Shown here piece after piece: positions 17,409-24,984 of a stretch of 64,000 nt of DNA. This DNA comes from Longimicrobiales bacterium (GTDB lineage Bacteria > Gemmatimonadota > Gemmatimonadetes > Longimicrobiales > Gaopeijiaceae), in the NCBI GenBank assembly GCA_951828585.1, contig OX639991.1, positions 4,322,001-4,386,000 of the forward strand. Direction: 5' to 3'. The notes under the pieces are model-generated. The model ran no database searches, was not told the DNA's origin, and worked only from the letters and a program-made list of their open reading frames with translations. The translations under genes were made by a program, and so were the position numbers. How positions within the stretch are numbered: position 1 is the stretch's first letter; each line of letters opens with the position of its first letter.

Positions 17409-17893
17409 CGGTTGCCGTCCTTGGGCGGTCGCCCGCCCCCGATTGTCGAAATCCGCCACTCCTCGTCCAGATGCGGAGGAATGGGCAGGCCGTACGGCTC
17501 GTATGTAATCCTGCCGTGAAACCGGGGCGGCAGGGTGTGTTCACGGTCTTTGTAGCGCATCGGAACGCTGGCCGGGAAGTGGCCTTCATAGATGCGCCCG
17601 TGTCCCCCTTCATTGGACCATCCCCACTTGGCACTATACACCACGTCGCCGATTAGGTGTAACGCGCAGCCGCCATTGCTAAGGGAGGGGAAGTTTTCGT
17701 ACATCTGTTGCCGTTCGGCCTCGGTGATCTCGTCGCCGATCTGGAGCGGCCAGCCTTCGGGGGCGTAGAACGCGGGATCGCCGGGGACGGTCGCCTCCGG
17801 CATGGCGACCCCCCCCGGAGTCTCCATAACGTCTTGGCAGCCCGCGAACGCGAGCAGGGCGACGGCGGCGGCGGTTGTGGTGGTGGTCTTCAT
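17405..17893 (-). CDS. Putative lipoprotein, unknown function
   Basis: 162 residues from the ATG at 17891-17893, chosen because AAGGAG lies about 10 nt upstream and the start opens a signal peptide ending in the lipobox AFAGC (about residues 14-18). The mature protein is polar with a central GWPLQIGDEITEAERQQMY helix and a His/Pro-rich end. The stop overlaps the start of the HExxH protein, so the pair probably works together outside the cytoplasm, possibly as a surface component of the mobile element. No family recognised. Confidence 0.6.
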   Translation of the reverse strand: MKTTTTTAAAVALLAFAGCQDVMETPGGVAMPEATVPGDPAFYAPEGWPLQIGDEITEAERQQMYENFPSLSNGGCALHLIGDVVYSAKWGWSNEGGHGRIYEGHFPASVPMRYKDREHTLPPRFHGRITYEPYGLPIPPHLDEEWRISTIGGGRPPKDGNR

Positions 17894-18094
17894 GGGGTCC
17901 TTTCTCCTTGTCCAGAGACGGCGGTTTCGGGGTGGGATCCCCAATGGATACCCCCGGCCTCCGGGTCAGGGTAACCAAGGCGGACACCATAGTATGCGGT
18001 TCCGCAATCGCGCAAGAGAGCACGGCGGCCTCTGCTGCCATCACCACATCCGAAATCCCCCCTTCCCGACGGTACCGGAGAGGCACTAATCCCC

Positions 18095-18244
18095 ATGTCC
18101 TGGCTCTGGTATCTGATACCCATCGGTGCGGCAGTGTGTGTAGGAGCAGGATTCGGAGCAGTGGCTTGGGGGATCATCACAATAGCCCAAGCCGAGCACG
18201 AAGATGGCCCTGGTTCCAACACAGAGGCGACGGATCGAGCGTAG
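18095..18244 (+). CDS. Small single-pass membrane protein
   Basis: A 49-codon ORF beginning MSWLWYLIPIGAAV. One hydrophobic helix spans about residues 3-31, followed by a polar, acidic tail. It is convergent with, and overlaps by 68 bp, the winged-helix gene on the other strand. Ribosome binding is weak (GGAG about 12 nt upstream). Small membrane proteins are common on conjugative elements, but the function is unknown. Confidence 0.35.
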   Translation: MSWLWYLIPIGAAVCVGAGFGAVAWGIITIAQAEHEDGPGSNTEATDRA

Positions 18245-18701
18245 GTCCTCCCATGAGGAGATGAAGCCCCCCGGGGCGGAGTTCGTTCCGCCCCAGGGTG
18301 GCGAACGTGACCCCGACGTACGCTCGAAGCGACGCCGGCGACATGACCGCGAGTTTGGTGATGTCCACCTTCGCCCGATATCCCTTCCGCAACCGATTCG
18401 GACGCCAAATCGTCAGACGTCCGGCCTCCAGCCATCCCTCGCGTTCGAGCTCCCGTCGCCAGTAAGGCAGCGACCGCTCGCAACATCCCAGGGACGCCGC
18501 GCATTCCGCGGCCGACAGCGCCAAAGCCTTACGGGGGCGGTGTAGACTGCTGAGGAGGGTGAAGAGCTTCAGCCCTCCGGCCGACAGATGCCGGAACGCC
18601 TCGATGGGAATCCACGCATACCGCGAGCCGCGGCGGGTGGCCGGCGTCTCGACAACGATCCCTTTCAGGAGACCCCCGGCCGACGCCCGTTTCGCGCTCA
18701 C
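18177..18701 (-). CDS. Winged-helix protein, possible replication initiator or replisome organiser
   Basis: 174 residues. The region 28-110 reads as a winged helix: IPIEAFRHLSAGGLKLFTLL, then LSAAECAASLGCCERSLPYW (recognition helices) and ELEREGWLEAGRLTIW (wing). The pattern of an element-gene helix followed by a two-helix HTH and wing resembles plasmid or phage replication initiation proteins and helix-turn-helix organisers. Placement in the partition/transfer module supports a replication or regulatory role. The last ~20 residues overlap a convergent small ORF. No origin is evident inside the gene. Confidence 0.5.
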   Translation of the reverse strand: MSAKRASAGGLLKGIVVETPATRRGSRYAWIPIEAFRHLSAGGLKLFTLLSSLHRPRKALALSAAECAASLGCCERSLPYWRRELEREGWLEAGRLTIWRPNRLRKGYRAKVDITKLAVMSPASLRAYVGVTFATLGRNELRPGGLHLLMGGPTLDPSPLCWNQGHLRARLGLL

Positions 18702-18828
18702 TCCCGCCGAGCCCCTTGATTCGACCTGCTTCCGGCTTTACGTTTTTCGTCCATGGGGAGTAGCCCTTTGAAAAGCCCCCTGTGGCAAACTCCGAAATGC
18801 ACGAGGGGGGCGAGTCCCCGGCTTTCGG

Positions 18829-18864
18829 GAGCCCGGTGCGAATCTTCCAGATCGCACCGGGCTC
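18829..18864. terminator. Perfect 13-bp hairpin
   Basis: GAGCCCGGTGCGA (18829-18841) pairs with TCGCACCGGGCTC (18852-18864) across a 10-nt loop, followed on the plus strand by TTT. It lies in the ~270-bp gap between the DUF6166-like gene and the winged-helix gene and may terminate minus- or plus-strand transcription. The U-tract is short. Confidence 0.45.
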
Positions 18865-18968
18865 TTTGCGTCCACCCCGGAAGTTTGCTTCCTCCGGAGC
18901 GCCGGTCAAACCCCTACTCCCTTGCGCCCGCCCCACCCGTCCCATACTCTCCGGATTCCCCGCGTCAC

Positions 18969-19507
18969 CTAACGATAATCTTCTTTATCGGTAGGTGGGC
19001 GGCCGTTACGGCGGCCGTCCGGGGCGAAGGCAGTCGGCGTCGCCCATGGCAACCGCGATCGATCATCGTAGCCAGCCCTCTTGGATGGTGGTTCCTCGCG
19101 GCCGGAGCTCGGAGGGGTGATGTGGACCAGTAGCACTCCGTCTCGATCAGCCTCGGCCGAGACGGAAAAGACCTGGTGGTCCTGCTTGCGGACGCCGGCG
19201 AGCCAGGTCTCCACGTGGTGAACGGGCAGGGTCCAGCGATCGCCACGGATCAACGCCAGGACACCGGAGCGGAACAGGGGTAGTAGCGCTCCGCTTCGTC
19301 TGTGTCGGTGACAGCCATGAGCATGGTGATGGCGAGCTGGGCCGGGCCGGTCCCGTGGGATCCCCATTCCGGCCCGGAAGGGGAATGGTTCCGGAGACAG
19401 AGAGAAGTCTCCCATAGCCGAGACTCCGGGGCGAGAAGCTCGCCGTCCAGGTGGACGCGCCCGCGTCCATCCTGGGCTCTCTCGCCCCGGAACGAGCGCC
19501 CGGTCAC
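18969..19507 (-). pseudogene. DUF6166-like protein, frameshifted in a CCCC run
   Basis: The first frame (19250-19507) carries FRGERAQDGRGRVHLDGE, then LCLRNHSPSGPEWGSHGTGP and AQLAITMLMAV, matching my recollection of the DUF6166 core (NHSPTGFEWGYGGSGPAQLALALL). It then hits a stop after YYP. The next frame continues naturally as LFRSGVLALIRGDRWTLP and HHVETWLAGV, which is the expected end of the domain, and runs to 18969. One C is missing from the run at about 19283. DUF6166 proteins are common in plasmid- and ICE-like regions; their function is unknown. The start overlaps the stop of the previous gene. Confidence 0.55.
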
Positions 19508-19764
19508 TTGTCGTCGCCTTCCTCGCGGCCGCGGGGGAGCTGGAGGAGGCGGGTGTGGGCCGCGTCGGCCACCTTGGCCAGCAGCAAGAGGTCATGGCCT
19601 CGGAAGCTGCTGGTGCTTCTCCAGTCGCCGTCCTCGGTCCGGTAGAGCCGGGAGAACGTGACACTGTGGTAAACGCCTCCTTCGCTCTCGTTCTCCCACA
19701 CGGCGGCCTTGATCGAGCCGATCCGGATTTCGTCCACCGGGGGGGAAGTGGTCGGGGAGCTCAT
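19504..19764 (-). CDS. Small conserved hypothetical protein of mobile elements
   Basis: 86 residues with IGSIKAAVWENES near residue 16, followed by VTFSRLYR and HDLLLLAKVADAAH. This pattern is familiar from small uncharacterised proteins encoded on plasmids and genomic islands, where it forms a compact alpha/beta domain. It is coupled by 4-bp overlaps to the genes before (19761) and after (19507). Function unknown. Confidence 0.65.
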   Translation of the reverse strand: MSSPTTSPPVDEIRIGSIKAAVWENESEGGVYHSVTFSRLYRTEDGDWRSTSSFRGHDLLLLAKVADAAHTRLLQLPRGREEGDDK

Positions 19765-19952
19765 GCGTCCTCCTCGGCGTCCAGGACGCCCACGTCCTCG
19801 CCGTCTACCAGGTGAGGGTCTTGGGGAAGCCCGAAGTCTCGGGCGAGCTCCTCGGGCGCGTGGAACGGCTCCCCGCTCGCCACGGCCGTGGTGAGCTCCT
19901 CCGGTGTCGAGGGCATAAGGACGCGAACCCCGTCAATCTGTCGAGTCTCCAT
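19761..19952 (-). CDS. Small acidic hypothetical protein
   Basis: 63 residues from the ATG at 19950-19952, preceded by AAAGGAGACGCAGG, a good ribosome binding site. Sequence begins METRQIDGVRVLMPSTPEEL and ends in an acidic Glu/Asp tail. No recognised domain. Its stop overlaps the start of the next small gene. Part of the run downstream of the VirB11-type ATPase. Confidence 0.5.
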   Translation of the reverse strand: METRQIDGVRVLMPSTPEELTTAVASGEPFHAPEELARDFGLPQDPHLVDGEDVGVLDAEEDA

Positions 19953-20059
19953 CCTGCGTCTCCTTTTCTCTCCCCCGCGATGGGGGAGTCGGTGTGTCGA
20001 AGCGCCTCGGCGGCCCTTGTGGCCGCTGGCGCCGCAACGATGAACGAAGGCGGGCCCGG

Positions 20060-21022
20060 TCATTCCCCGGGGGCCGCTTCATCGGTGTACGGTGTGGTTA
20101 CCCACGAGTTGTCCTCGGCTCGCCAGTCGTGAAGCGTCCGGACTTCCTCGACGGCCCGGCGTCCCGCGATCCGCGACGTGTGGACGACGAGAGCGATCCC
20201 GTCCACGACACTTCTGCAAAGGACTTCCCACGGGAGGCCTCCGGCTTGCATGGCACAGCTCGCCAGCCGGGAGAGAGCGGACACGGCGTTGTTCGCGTGG
20301 ATGGTGGTAAGGGATCCGCCGTGGCCCGTGTTGAGTGCCTGAAGCAAGTCGGCCGCCTCGGCGCCGCGCACCTCGCCGACGACGATGTGATCGGGCCGAT
20401 GCCGGAGCGAGTGCTTGACGAGATCCCGGATGGTCACGCTCCCCTCGCCCAGCTCCCGGGCCTCGAAGCGAACGCAGTTCTGATGAGTGATGGAGAGCTC
20501 CAGGGTGTCTTCAATGGCGACGATGCGGTCGTCCAGCGGGAGGAGCTCGATCAAGGCGTTGAGCAGTGTCGTCTTTCCGGATCCGGTGCCTCCGGAGACG
20601 AGGACGTTCTGGCGGCCGAGGAGCGTATCGCGGATGAGCTCGACCTGGCCCGGAGTGAGCGACCCAAGCTCCACCAGGTCCGCGGCGGTGAAGCGCCGCG
20701 ACCCGAAGCGCCGGATGGTGATGGCAGTGAAGGGAGTCGCGGGGGCAACGCAGATCGCGACCCGGCTCCCATCCTCCAGGCGGGCGTCGATGATCGGGAC
20801 CGCCTCCGGATCGAGCCCGAGTGGCCGGGCAATGTGGATGGCGGCGCGATGGAGCGCGGCGGCATCCAGGTCCGGAGCCTCGATGGCCGAGAGGCCAGCT
20901 CCGGCTCGCTCGACCCATACGTTGCCCGGGCCGTTGATCATGAGCTCCGAGACGTCCATGTCGTCGAGGATGGCCTCCAGCCCCGGGAGGAAGGGGGTGA
21001 TGTCGTGGAGGGATATGCTCAT
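20060..21022 (-). CDS. VirB11/TrbB/CpaF-type secretion ATPase
   Basis: 320 residues, the length of TrbB-type ATPases. N-terminal domain with ELMINGPGNVWVER; Walker A GGTGSGKTT at about residue 143-151; the Asp box (IVAIEDTLEL), Walker B-like IVVGEVRG and the His box (LTTIHANNA) follow in order. These hexameric ATPases energise type IV secretion or pilus assembly at the inner membrane. It starts 4 bp after the stop of the coupling-protein gene, so the two form an operon. No other T4SS channel genes (VirB4, B6, B8-B10) and no relaxase are visible in the window. Confidence 0.85.
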   Translation of the reverse strand: MSISLHDITPFLPGLEAILDDMDVSELMINGPGNVWVERAGAGLSAIEAPDLDAAALHRAAIHIARPLGLDPEAVPIIDARLEDGSRVAICVAPATPFTAITIRRFGSRRFTAADLVELGSLTPGQVELIRDTLLGRQNVLVSGGTGSGKTTLLNALIELLPLDDRIVAIEDTLELSITHQNCVRFEARELGEGSVTIRDLVKHSLRHRPDHIVVGEVRGAEAADLLQALNTGHGGSLTTIHANNAVSALSRLASCAMQAGGLPWEVLCRSVVDGIALVVHTSRIAGRRAVEEVRTLHDWRAEDNSWVTTPYTDEAAPGE

Positions 21023-21026
21023 GGCG

Positions 21027-23183
21027 TCAGAGTTGCCCCGAGGCCCTGGCTCGCCAGTACGGGAGATCGCGGGGCAGGTAGTAGGGTTTGAGATAGACCC
21101 TGGTAGCGTCGAGAGACTTCACGCCGTCGTAGGGGAGACAGATGGCCTGGCAGTTGTCGAGCCGGGTGAAGGCTCGGGGGTGGAAGAGGGGGTCTCGGGT
21201 CTCGCGGTAGCTCTTCGAGGCTCCAAGGCTGCCCCTGCCACCGCCCGGGCGGGCGGATGTCAGAGAGAGGCCAGCCTTGCCCTGTTCGGAGAAAGACCAG
21301 GAGGCGGAGAAACGGCGGATTTTGCCGCACATCTCCGACGCCAGCGCTGCGCTGGACGAGTCGGAGAGGGAGAGGAAGATGCGGGTCCGGAGCGTCTGGA
21401 TGAGAGTCCGCCAGGCGTCCTGTCCCCGGAGAACGGACCGAAGGGACGAAACGCTCTGCGTTGCCACGATGGGGATACAGCGACATTGGCGAGTGAGCGC
21501 GAAAGCCTTCTCGTCGCCGCTCGGGTCGTCCTCGCCAACGGTCGCGAAAGCCTGGTACTCGTCGCAGACGAAGACGGCGGGGCGGAAGTAACGGCCCGGA
21601 GCCCGCGCCATGGCGGCCGGACGTTTGAGCAATGCCTGGAGCCAGGCGTTCTTGAGCAATACACCGGCCGCCCGGGCCAGCGCTGGGGAAGCCCCGGCGG
21701 GCATGTTGAACGCCAGCACCTTCCCGTCCTCGATGAGCGTTTCGAGGGACGGCAACGCCTCCAGGACGGGGAGGCCTCCGGCCGTCGAGTAAGGTCCGGC
21801 GACGGGCTCGACGGTGGTGTTCCGGGGGTCGGGCGGGGGAGAGGGACAGAACACCCGGGCCACGTCCGGCAGGTCGAACATGGCGAGGAAGACGCTGATC
21901 CCCTCGACGATGGAAGTCCGGAGCTTGGTGTCGAGGGCGCTCCAGTCGTTCTTGTACCAGCGTTCGACGGCCAGGACCCTGTCCACCAGGTCTCGGGGAG
22001 CGACCCGGTCGCTCGGAGACTCGTGGTGCGTCTGGGGGATCGCGAGCCGGGTAAGCCGGTCCTGCACGTCGGCGTTCCAGGGCGTGAAGGCCCGGCCGCC
22101 GCGTTCCTTCCAGTCGAGGTCGGCGAGGTCGGCGGTGTGATCGGCCAGGTGTTGAGTGTCGATGGAGACAGCCGCGTCGGCCGGAGCGGCCTCCAGCCCG
22201 GCGTGTTGCCGGGCCTCGACGATGCGCTTCTTGAGGAGCTCCGGATCGATCGAACAGTGGTAGACATCCCGGAGGGTGACCCAGTGTCCCGGAAGGGCGC
22301 GGTGAAGCTCGATGATCCACCGGACGAGGTTGGTGGATGCCTGTTGCCAGAAGGGCTCCTTGCCAGTGCCGAAGAGCTGGTTGAGGAGCGCCGCAACGCT
22401 GTAGGCCAGTGAGTACGAATCCATGTCGGTCGCGAGCGGGTTCCATTGCCACCGGCCGCCCAGCCCGATCTCCAGATAGTCCTCGCCGCGGCCCGCATCC
22501 TGGAGCATCTTCCGGATCTGGTGACAGAAGTCGCCTTTGACTTCGAGGACGAGCCCCGCCGCCCGCTTGGCCGGATCCGCCGCTTGCCATCCGAAGAGCT
22601 GGCGAGCGAAGGGATTCATGCAAGCGGAAGTCTTGCCGGTCCCGATGGCTCCGAAGATCGCGATCCCGGTGTACAGGCCGCGCTCGTCGAGAACGAGCCA
22701 GGACGGCTTCTCAATCTCTCTCCCCTCTGTGGGATGGTGGAGCTCGCCGATCACCAACCGGGGCTCGGCCGGATCCTCCTCCGGCCACGGCGGGAGAAGC
22801 CCCCGGGAACGCCGGGCCCGGCCGGGCTCGGCGACCCACAAGCGCCAGGCTCCGGAAGCCCCGAGCACGGTCATTCCGGCCGCCAGCCCGGGCAACGCCA
22901 GGGACCACCAGAAGAGGACGGCGTAAGCGGCTGGATCCGTGGCGGCGACGAGATCCAGAATGACGTTCTCCCCCTCCTCCGGCCACGGCCGCCAGCGAGC
23001 GTGAGCGATGAGGGCTGCAACGCCGACACCGCCGGCGACGGTGCCGCGCCAGGTGAAGCGGGAAGCGAGCCAGCGGGCGCCCCGCGTGGCGTAGCGAATG
23101 AGGAGCGGTGCGAGGGTGGCGAGGAGGGAAAGCGCCGCGATCGACCAGGCGAGAGCGTGAAGCGTCGAGAATGAATCAGCCAT
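21027..23183 (-). CDS. VirD4/TraD-type coupling protein (T4CP)
   Basis: 718 residues from the ATG at 23181-23183 (a TTG four codons upstream is also open). Two hydrophobic segments (about 15-30 and 85-118) anchor it in the membrane. FGAIGTGKTSAC (Walker A at 181-186), VLEVKGDFCHQIRK and VFVCDEYQAF (Walker B, about 540) mark the FtsK/TraD ATPase; the DPSGDEKAFALTRQCRCIPI segment lies in the TraM-recognition region. T4CPs link a relaxase-DNA complex to the secretion channel. A diverged, frameshifted paralogue lies at 35250-37267. The upstream region holds a nested inverted repeat. Confidence 0.85.
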   Translation of the reverse strand: MADSFSTLHALAWSIAALSLLATLAPLLIRYATRGARWLASRFTWRGTVAGGVGVAALIAHARWRPWPEEGENVILDLVAATDPAAYAVLFWWSLALPGLAAGMTVLGASGAWRLWVAEPGRARRSRGLLPPWPEEDPAEPRLVIGELHHPTEGREIEKPSWLVLDERGLYTGIAIFGAIGTGKTSACMNPFARQLFGWQAADPAKRAAGLVLEVKGDFCHQIRKMLQDAGRGEDYLEIGLGGRWQWNPLATDMDSYSLAYSVAALLNQLFGTGKEPFWQQASTNLVRWIIELHRALPGHWVTLRDVYHCSIDPELLKKRIVEARQHAGLEAAPADAAVSIDTQHLADHTADLADLDWKERGGRAFTPWNADVQDRLTRLAIPQTHHESPSDRVAPRDLVDRVLAVERWYKNDWSALDTKLRTSIVEGISVFLAMFDLPDVARVFCPSPPPDPRNTTVEPVAGPYSTAGGLPVLEALPSLETLIEDGKVLAFNMPAGASPALARAAGVLLKNAWLQALLKRPAAMARAPGRYFRPAVFVCDEYQAFATVGEDDPSGDEKAFALTRQCRCIPIVATQSVSSLRSVLRGQDAWRTLIQTLRTRIFLSLSDSSSAALASEMCGKIRRFSASWSFSEQGKAGLSLTSARPGGGRGSLGASKSYRETRDPLFHPRAFTRLDNCQAICLPYDGVKSLDATRVYLKPYYLPRDLPYWRARASGQL

Positions 23184-23216
23184 CGGCGGCCACAACCCTT
23201 CCCGGAGGGATAAATC

Positions 23217-23313
23217 TGTAGGGAGCGACCGTCCTGGGCCGCAACACGCTCCGGAGCCGCGCGACGGGGTGTGGGACGGCCCAGCCCCCGATTAGGGGGG
23301 GTCGCTCCCTACA
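23217..23313. repeat. Nested inverted repeat upstream of the coupling-protein gene, possible oriT
   Basis: The outer arms TGTAGGGAGCGACC (23217-23230) and GGTCGCTCCCTACA (23300-23313) are perfectly complementary. Inner arms CTGGGCCG (23234-23241) and CGGCCCAG (23277-23284) also pair, and CCCCC-GATTA-GGGGG forms a third small hairpin. The structure sits 34 bp upstream of the T4CP start. Transfer origins, attenuators and small IS-like MITEs can all look like this; no relaxase gene is present to support oriT. Confidence 0.5.
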
Positions 23314-23541
23314 CAAAACACCGGCTCGATGCGTCCCGAAGGGGCGCAACGAGCATCCGCTATGTCCACGGGGGGGGGAGATATGAAGTGGTCCTACTTC
23401 GTTGGACAGTCCGAGGGCAAAGCTAAGGTGGACTCCGACTGGTTCTGAGAGCCCTCGGGAGCTTTCGCTTGGTTCTGTCTTGAAAGGGATGTTAGACGCT
23501 GAAGTCCTCTCCGGCAAGGAGAAGGACGGATGCCGGGATGA

Positions 23542-23582
23542 GCCCCGCTCGCCGGGAGGGGGACCCGACCGGCGAGCGGGGC
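23542..23582. terminator. 14-bp perfect GC-rich hairpin inside the IS3 element
   Basis: GCCCCGCTCGCCGG (23542-23555) pairs with CCGGCGAGCGGGGC (23569-23582) around a 13-nt loop, about 100 bp downstream of the orfB stop. There is no U-tract. It could block read-through into or out of the element. Confidence 0.45.
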
Positions 23583-23681
23583 TTGGACACCTGTGGCGCG
23601 CGGCGCGCAGGATGGGTGTATCACCCGCTCCCCGCGACTGTCTCGCGAGGGTGTCCGCCAGCCCCCGTGGTGATCCGCAGT

Positions 23682-24497
23682 TCACATCACCCTCGTGCCG
23701 TTGCGGTAGGTCTCGCCTGGCGTGCGCCCGGCCAGCGCCGAGTGCGGGCGTACCTCGTTGTAGAAGTCGATCCACGTCCCGATGAGCCGACCGGCTTCCG
23801 TGCCGTCGCGAAGCTCGTGCAGGTACACCGCCTCGTACTTCAGCGACCGCCACAGTCGTTCGATGAAGATGTTGTCGAGGAAACGGCCCCGGCCGTCCAT
23901 CGAGAACGCCACGCCCGCACCCAGCACCCGGTCGGCGAACGCCTCGCTGGTGAACTGCGAGCCCTGGTCCGTATTCAGGATCTCCGGAGTCGTATGGATG
24001 AGCGCGTCGTCCAGAGCCCCGATGCAGAACGAGGCGTCCATCGTGTTGGACAACCGCCAGGAGAGGACGTGCCGGGTGGCCCAGTCCATCACGGCCACAA
24101 GGTAGAAAAACCCTTGCGTCACAGGGATATAGGTGATGTCGGCGCACCACACGTGGTCCGCACGGAAGATCTCGAGGCCGCGCAGCAGGTAGGGAAAGAT
24201 CCGGTGCTCCGGGTTCGCCACGCTCGTGCGCGGCCGCCGGTAGGTCGCCTCCATCCCCATGAGCCGCATGAGCCGCCGGATCCGGTGCCGGCCAGCCGTG
24301 ACACCCTCGCGGCGGAGATGCCGCATCATCTGCCGGCTCCCGTAGAACGGATAGTCCATGTGGAGCTCGTCCATCCGTCGCATCAGGGCCAGGTTCTGCG
24401 CGCTCTCCCCCTTCGGCCGGTAGTAGAGCGACGACCGGCTCACGCCCAGCAGCACGCTCTGCCTCGACAGGCTCAGCGGTCCATCCGGCTCGATCAT
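23682..24497 (-). CDS. IS3-family transposase OrfB (DDE catalytic subunit)
   Basis: 271 residues. HTH_21-type region (FYGSRQMMRHLRREGV), then the rve integrase core: the first Asp in WCADITYIP, the second in NTDQGSQF, and Glu in DNIFIERLWRSLKYE, followed by the NEVRPHSALAGRTPGE end typical of IS3 OrfB. The frame extends upstream of the ATG to overlap orfA, and a T7 run (minus strand, at about 24540-24546) lies in the overlap, so the active OrfAB fusion is probably made by -1 frameshifting. Cuts and joins IS ends. Confidence 0.9.
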   Translation of the reverse strand: MIEPDGPLSLSRQSVLLGVSRSSLYYRPKGESAQNLALMRRMDELHMDYPFYGSRQMMRHLRREGVTAGRHRIRRLMRLMGMEATYRRPRTSVANPEHRIFPYLLRGLEIFRADHVWCADITYIPVTQGFFYLVAVMDWATRHVLSWRLSNTMDASFCIGALDDALIHTTPEILNTDQGSQFTSEAFADRVLGAGVAFSMDGRGRFLDNIFIERLWRSLKYEAVYLHELRDGTEAGRLIGTWIDFYNEVRPHSALAGRTPGETYRNGTRVM

Positions 24498-24517
24498 CCC
24501 GAAGCGCTCCGTCCGGC

Positions 24518-24805
24518 TCAGCGCTTCAACCCGCGCCGAAAAAAATCCCGCTCGACGGTGAGCTCTCCGATCTTGGCGTGCAGGTCGTGGACCTTTGCCT
24601 CATGCTCCTTGGCGAGCTTCCGGCTCCCGCCTTTGGCAAACACCTCCGGCACGGCGTCGAGCAGCTGCCGCTTCCAGGCGCTCACCTGGTTCGGATGAAG
24701 TTCATGCCGCGCGGCGATCGCCTGCACGCTGTCGCGCTCCTGAAGCGCCTCCAGCGCCACCCGGCCCTTGAACTCCGCTGTGAACCTCCGTCTCTTCCTG
24801 GCCAT
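24518..24805 (-). CDS. IS3-family OrfA (DNA-binding subunit)
   Basis: 95 residues with a basic start (MARKRRRFTAEFKGRVALEA), an HTH (VQAIAARHELHPNQVSAWKR) and a C-terminal coiled coil/leucine zipper (ELTVERDFFRR), as in HTH_Tnp_1 OrfA proteins. The slippery T7 lies in the Asp-Phe-Phe codons near the end, where a -1 shift would enter the OrfB frame. Recognises the terminal repeats. Confidence 0.9.
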   Translation of the reverse strand: MARKRRRFTAEFKGRVALEALQERDSVQAIAARHELHPNQVSAWKRQLLDAVPEVFAKGGSRKLAKEHEAKVHDLHAKIGELTVERDFFRRGLKR

Positions 24806-24913
24806 CTCGGTGCCTCCTGTTCAATCCTGGAATCCACCTTAACGACCTGTCCAAAAAACCGGGACCACCTCAATAGCCCGTGATCGCTCCCGCAACAAAC
24901 TCCCTCCGAAAAA

Positions 24914-24943
24914 CGCAACAAAGGGGTCGTTGACTTTGTTGCG
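24914..24943 (-). terminator. Rho-independent terminator of the carboxypeptidase-regulatory-domain gene
   Basis: On the minus strand CGCAACAAAG and CTTTGTTGCG form a perfect 10-bp stem with a 10-nt loop, directly followed by TTTTT. It lies ~40 bp after the stop of the gene at 24985-26400. Confidence 0.75.
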
Positions 24944-24984
24944 GTGCGAAAAGCCGTCCCAGCCGTCCCAGCGGCCGATGCCAG

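Larger units (their letters stand above)
23384..24872 (-). mobile_element. Complete IS3-family insertion sequence
   Basis: 1489 bp with imperfect terminal repeats beginning TGAAGTGGTCC (left) and TGAGGTGGTCC (right, reverse complement), matching at about 20 of 26 positions. It is flanked by the 3-bp direct repeat ATA (23381-23383 and 24873-24875), a usual IS3-family target duplication. It encodes OrfA and OrfB on the minus strand. Intact ends, duplication and reading frames point to recent insertion. About 300 bp between the left end and the orfB stop are noncoding and include a strong hairpin. Confidence 0.9.
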
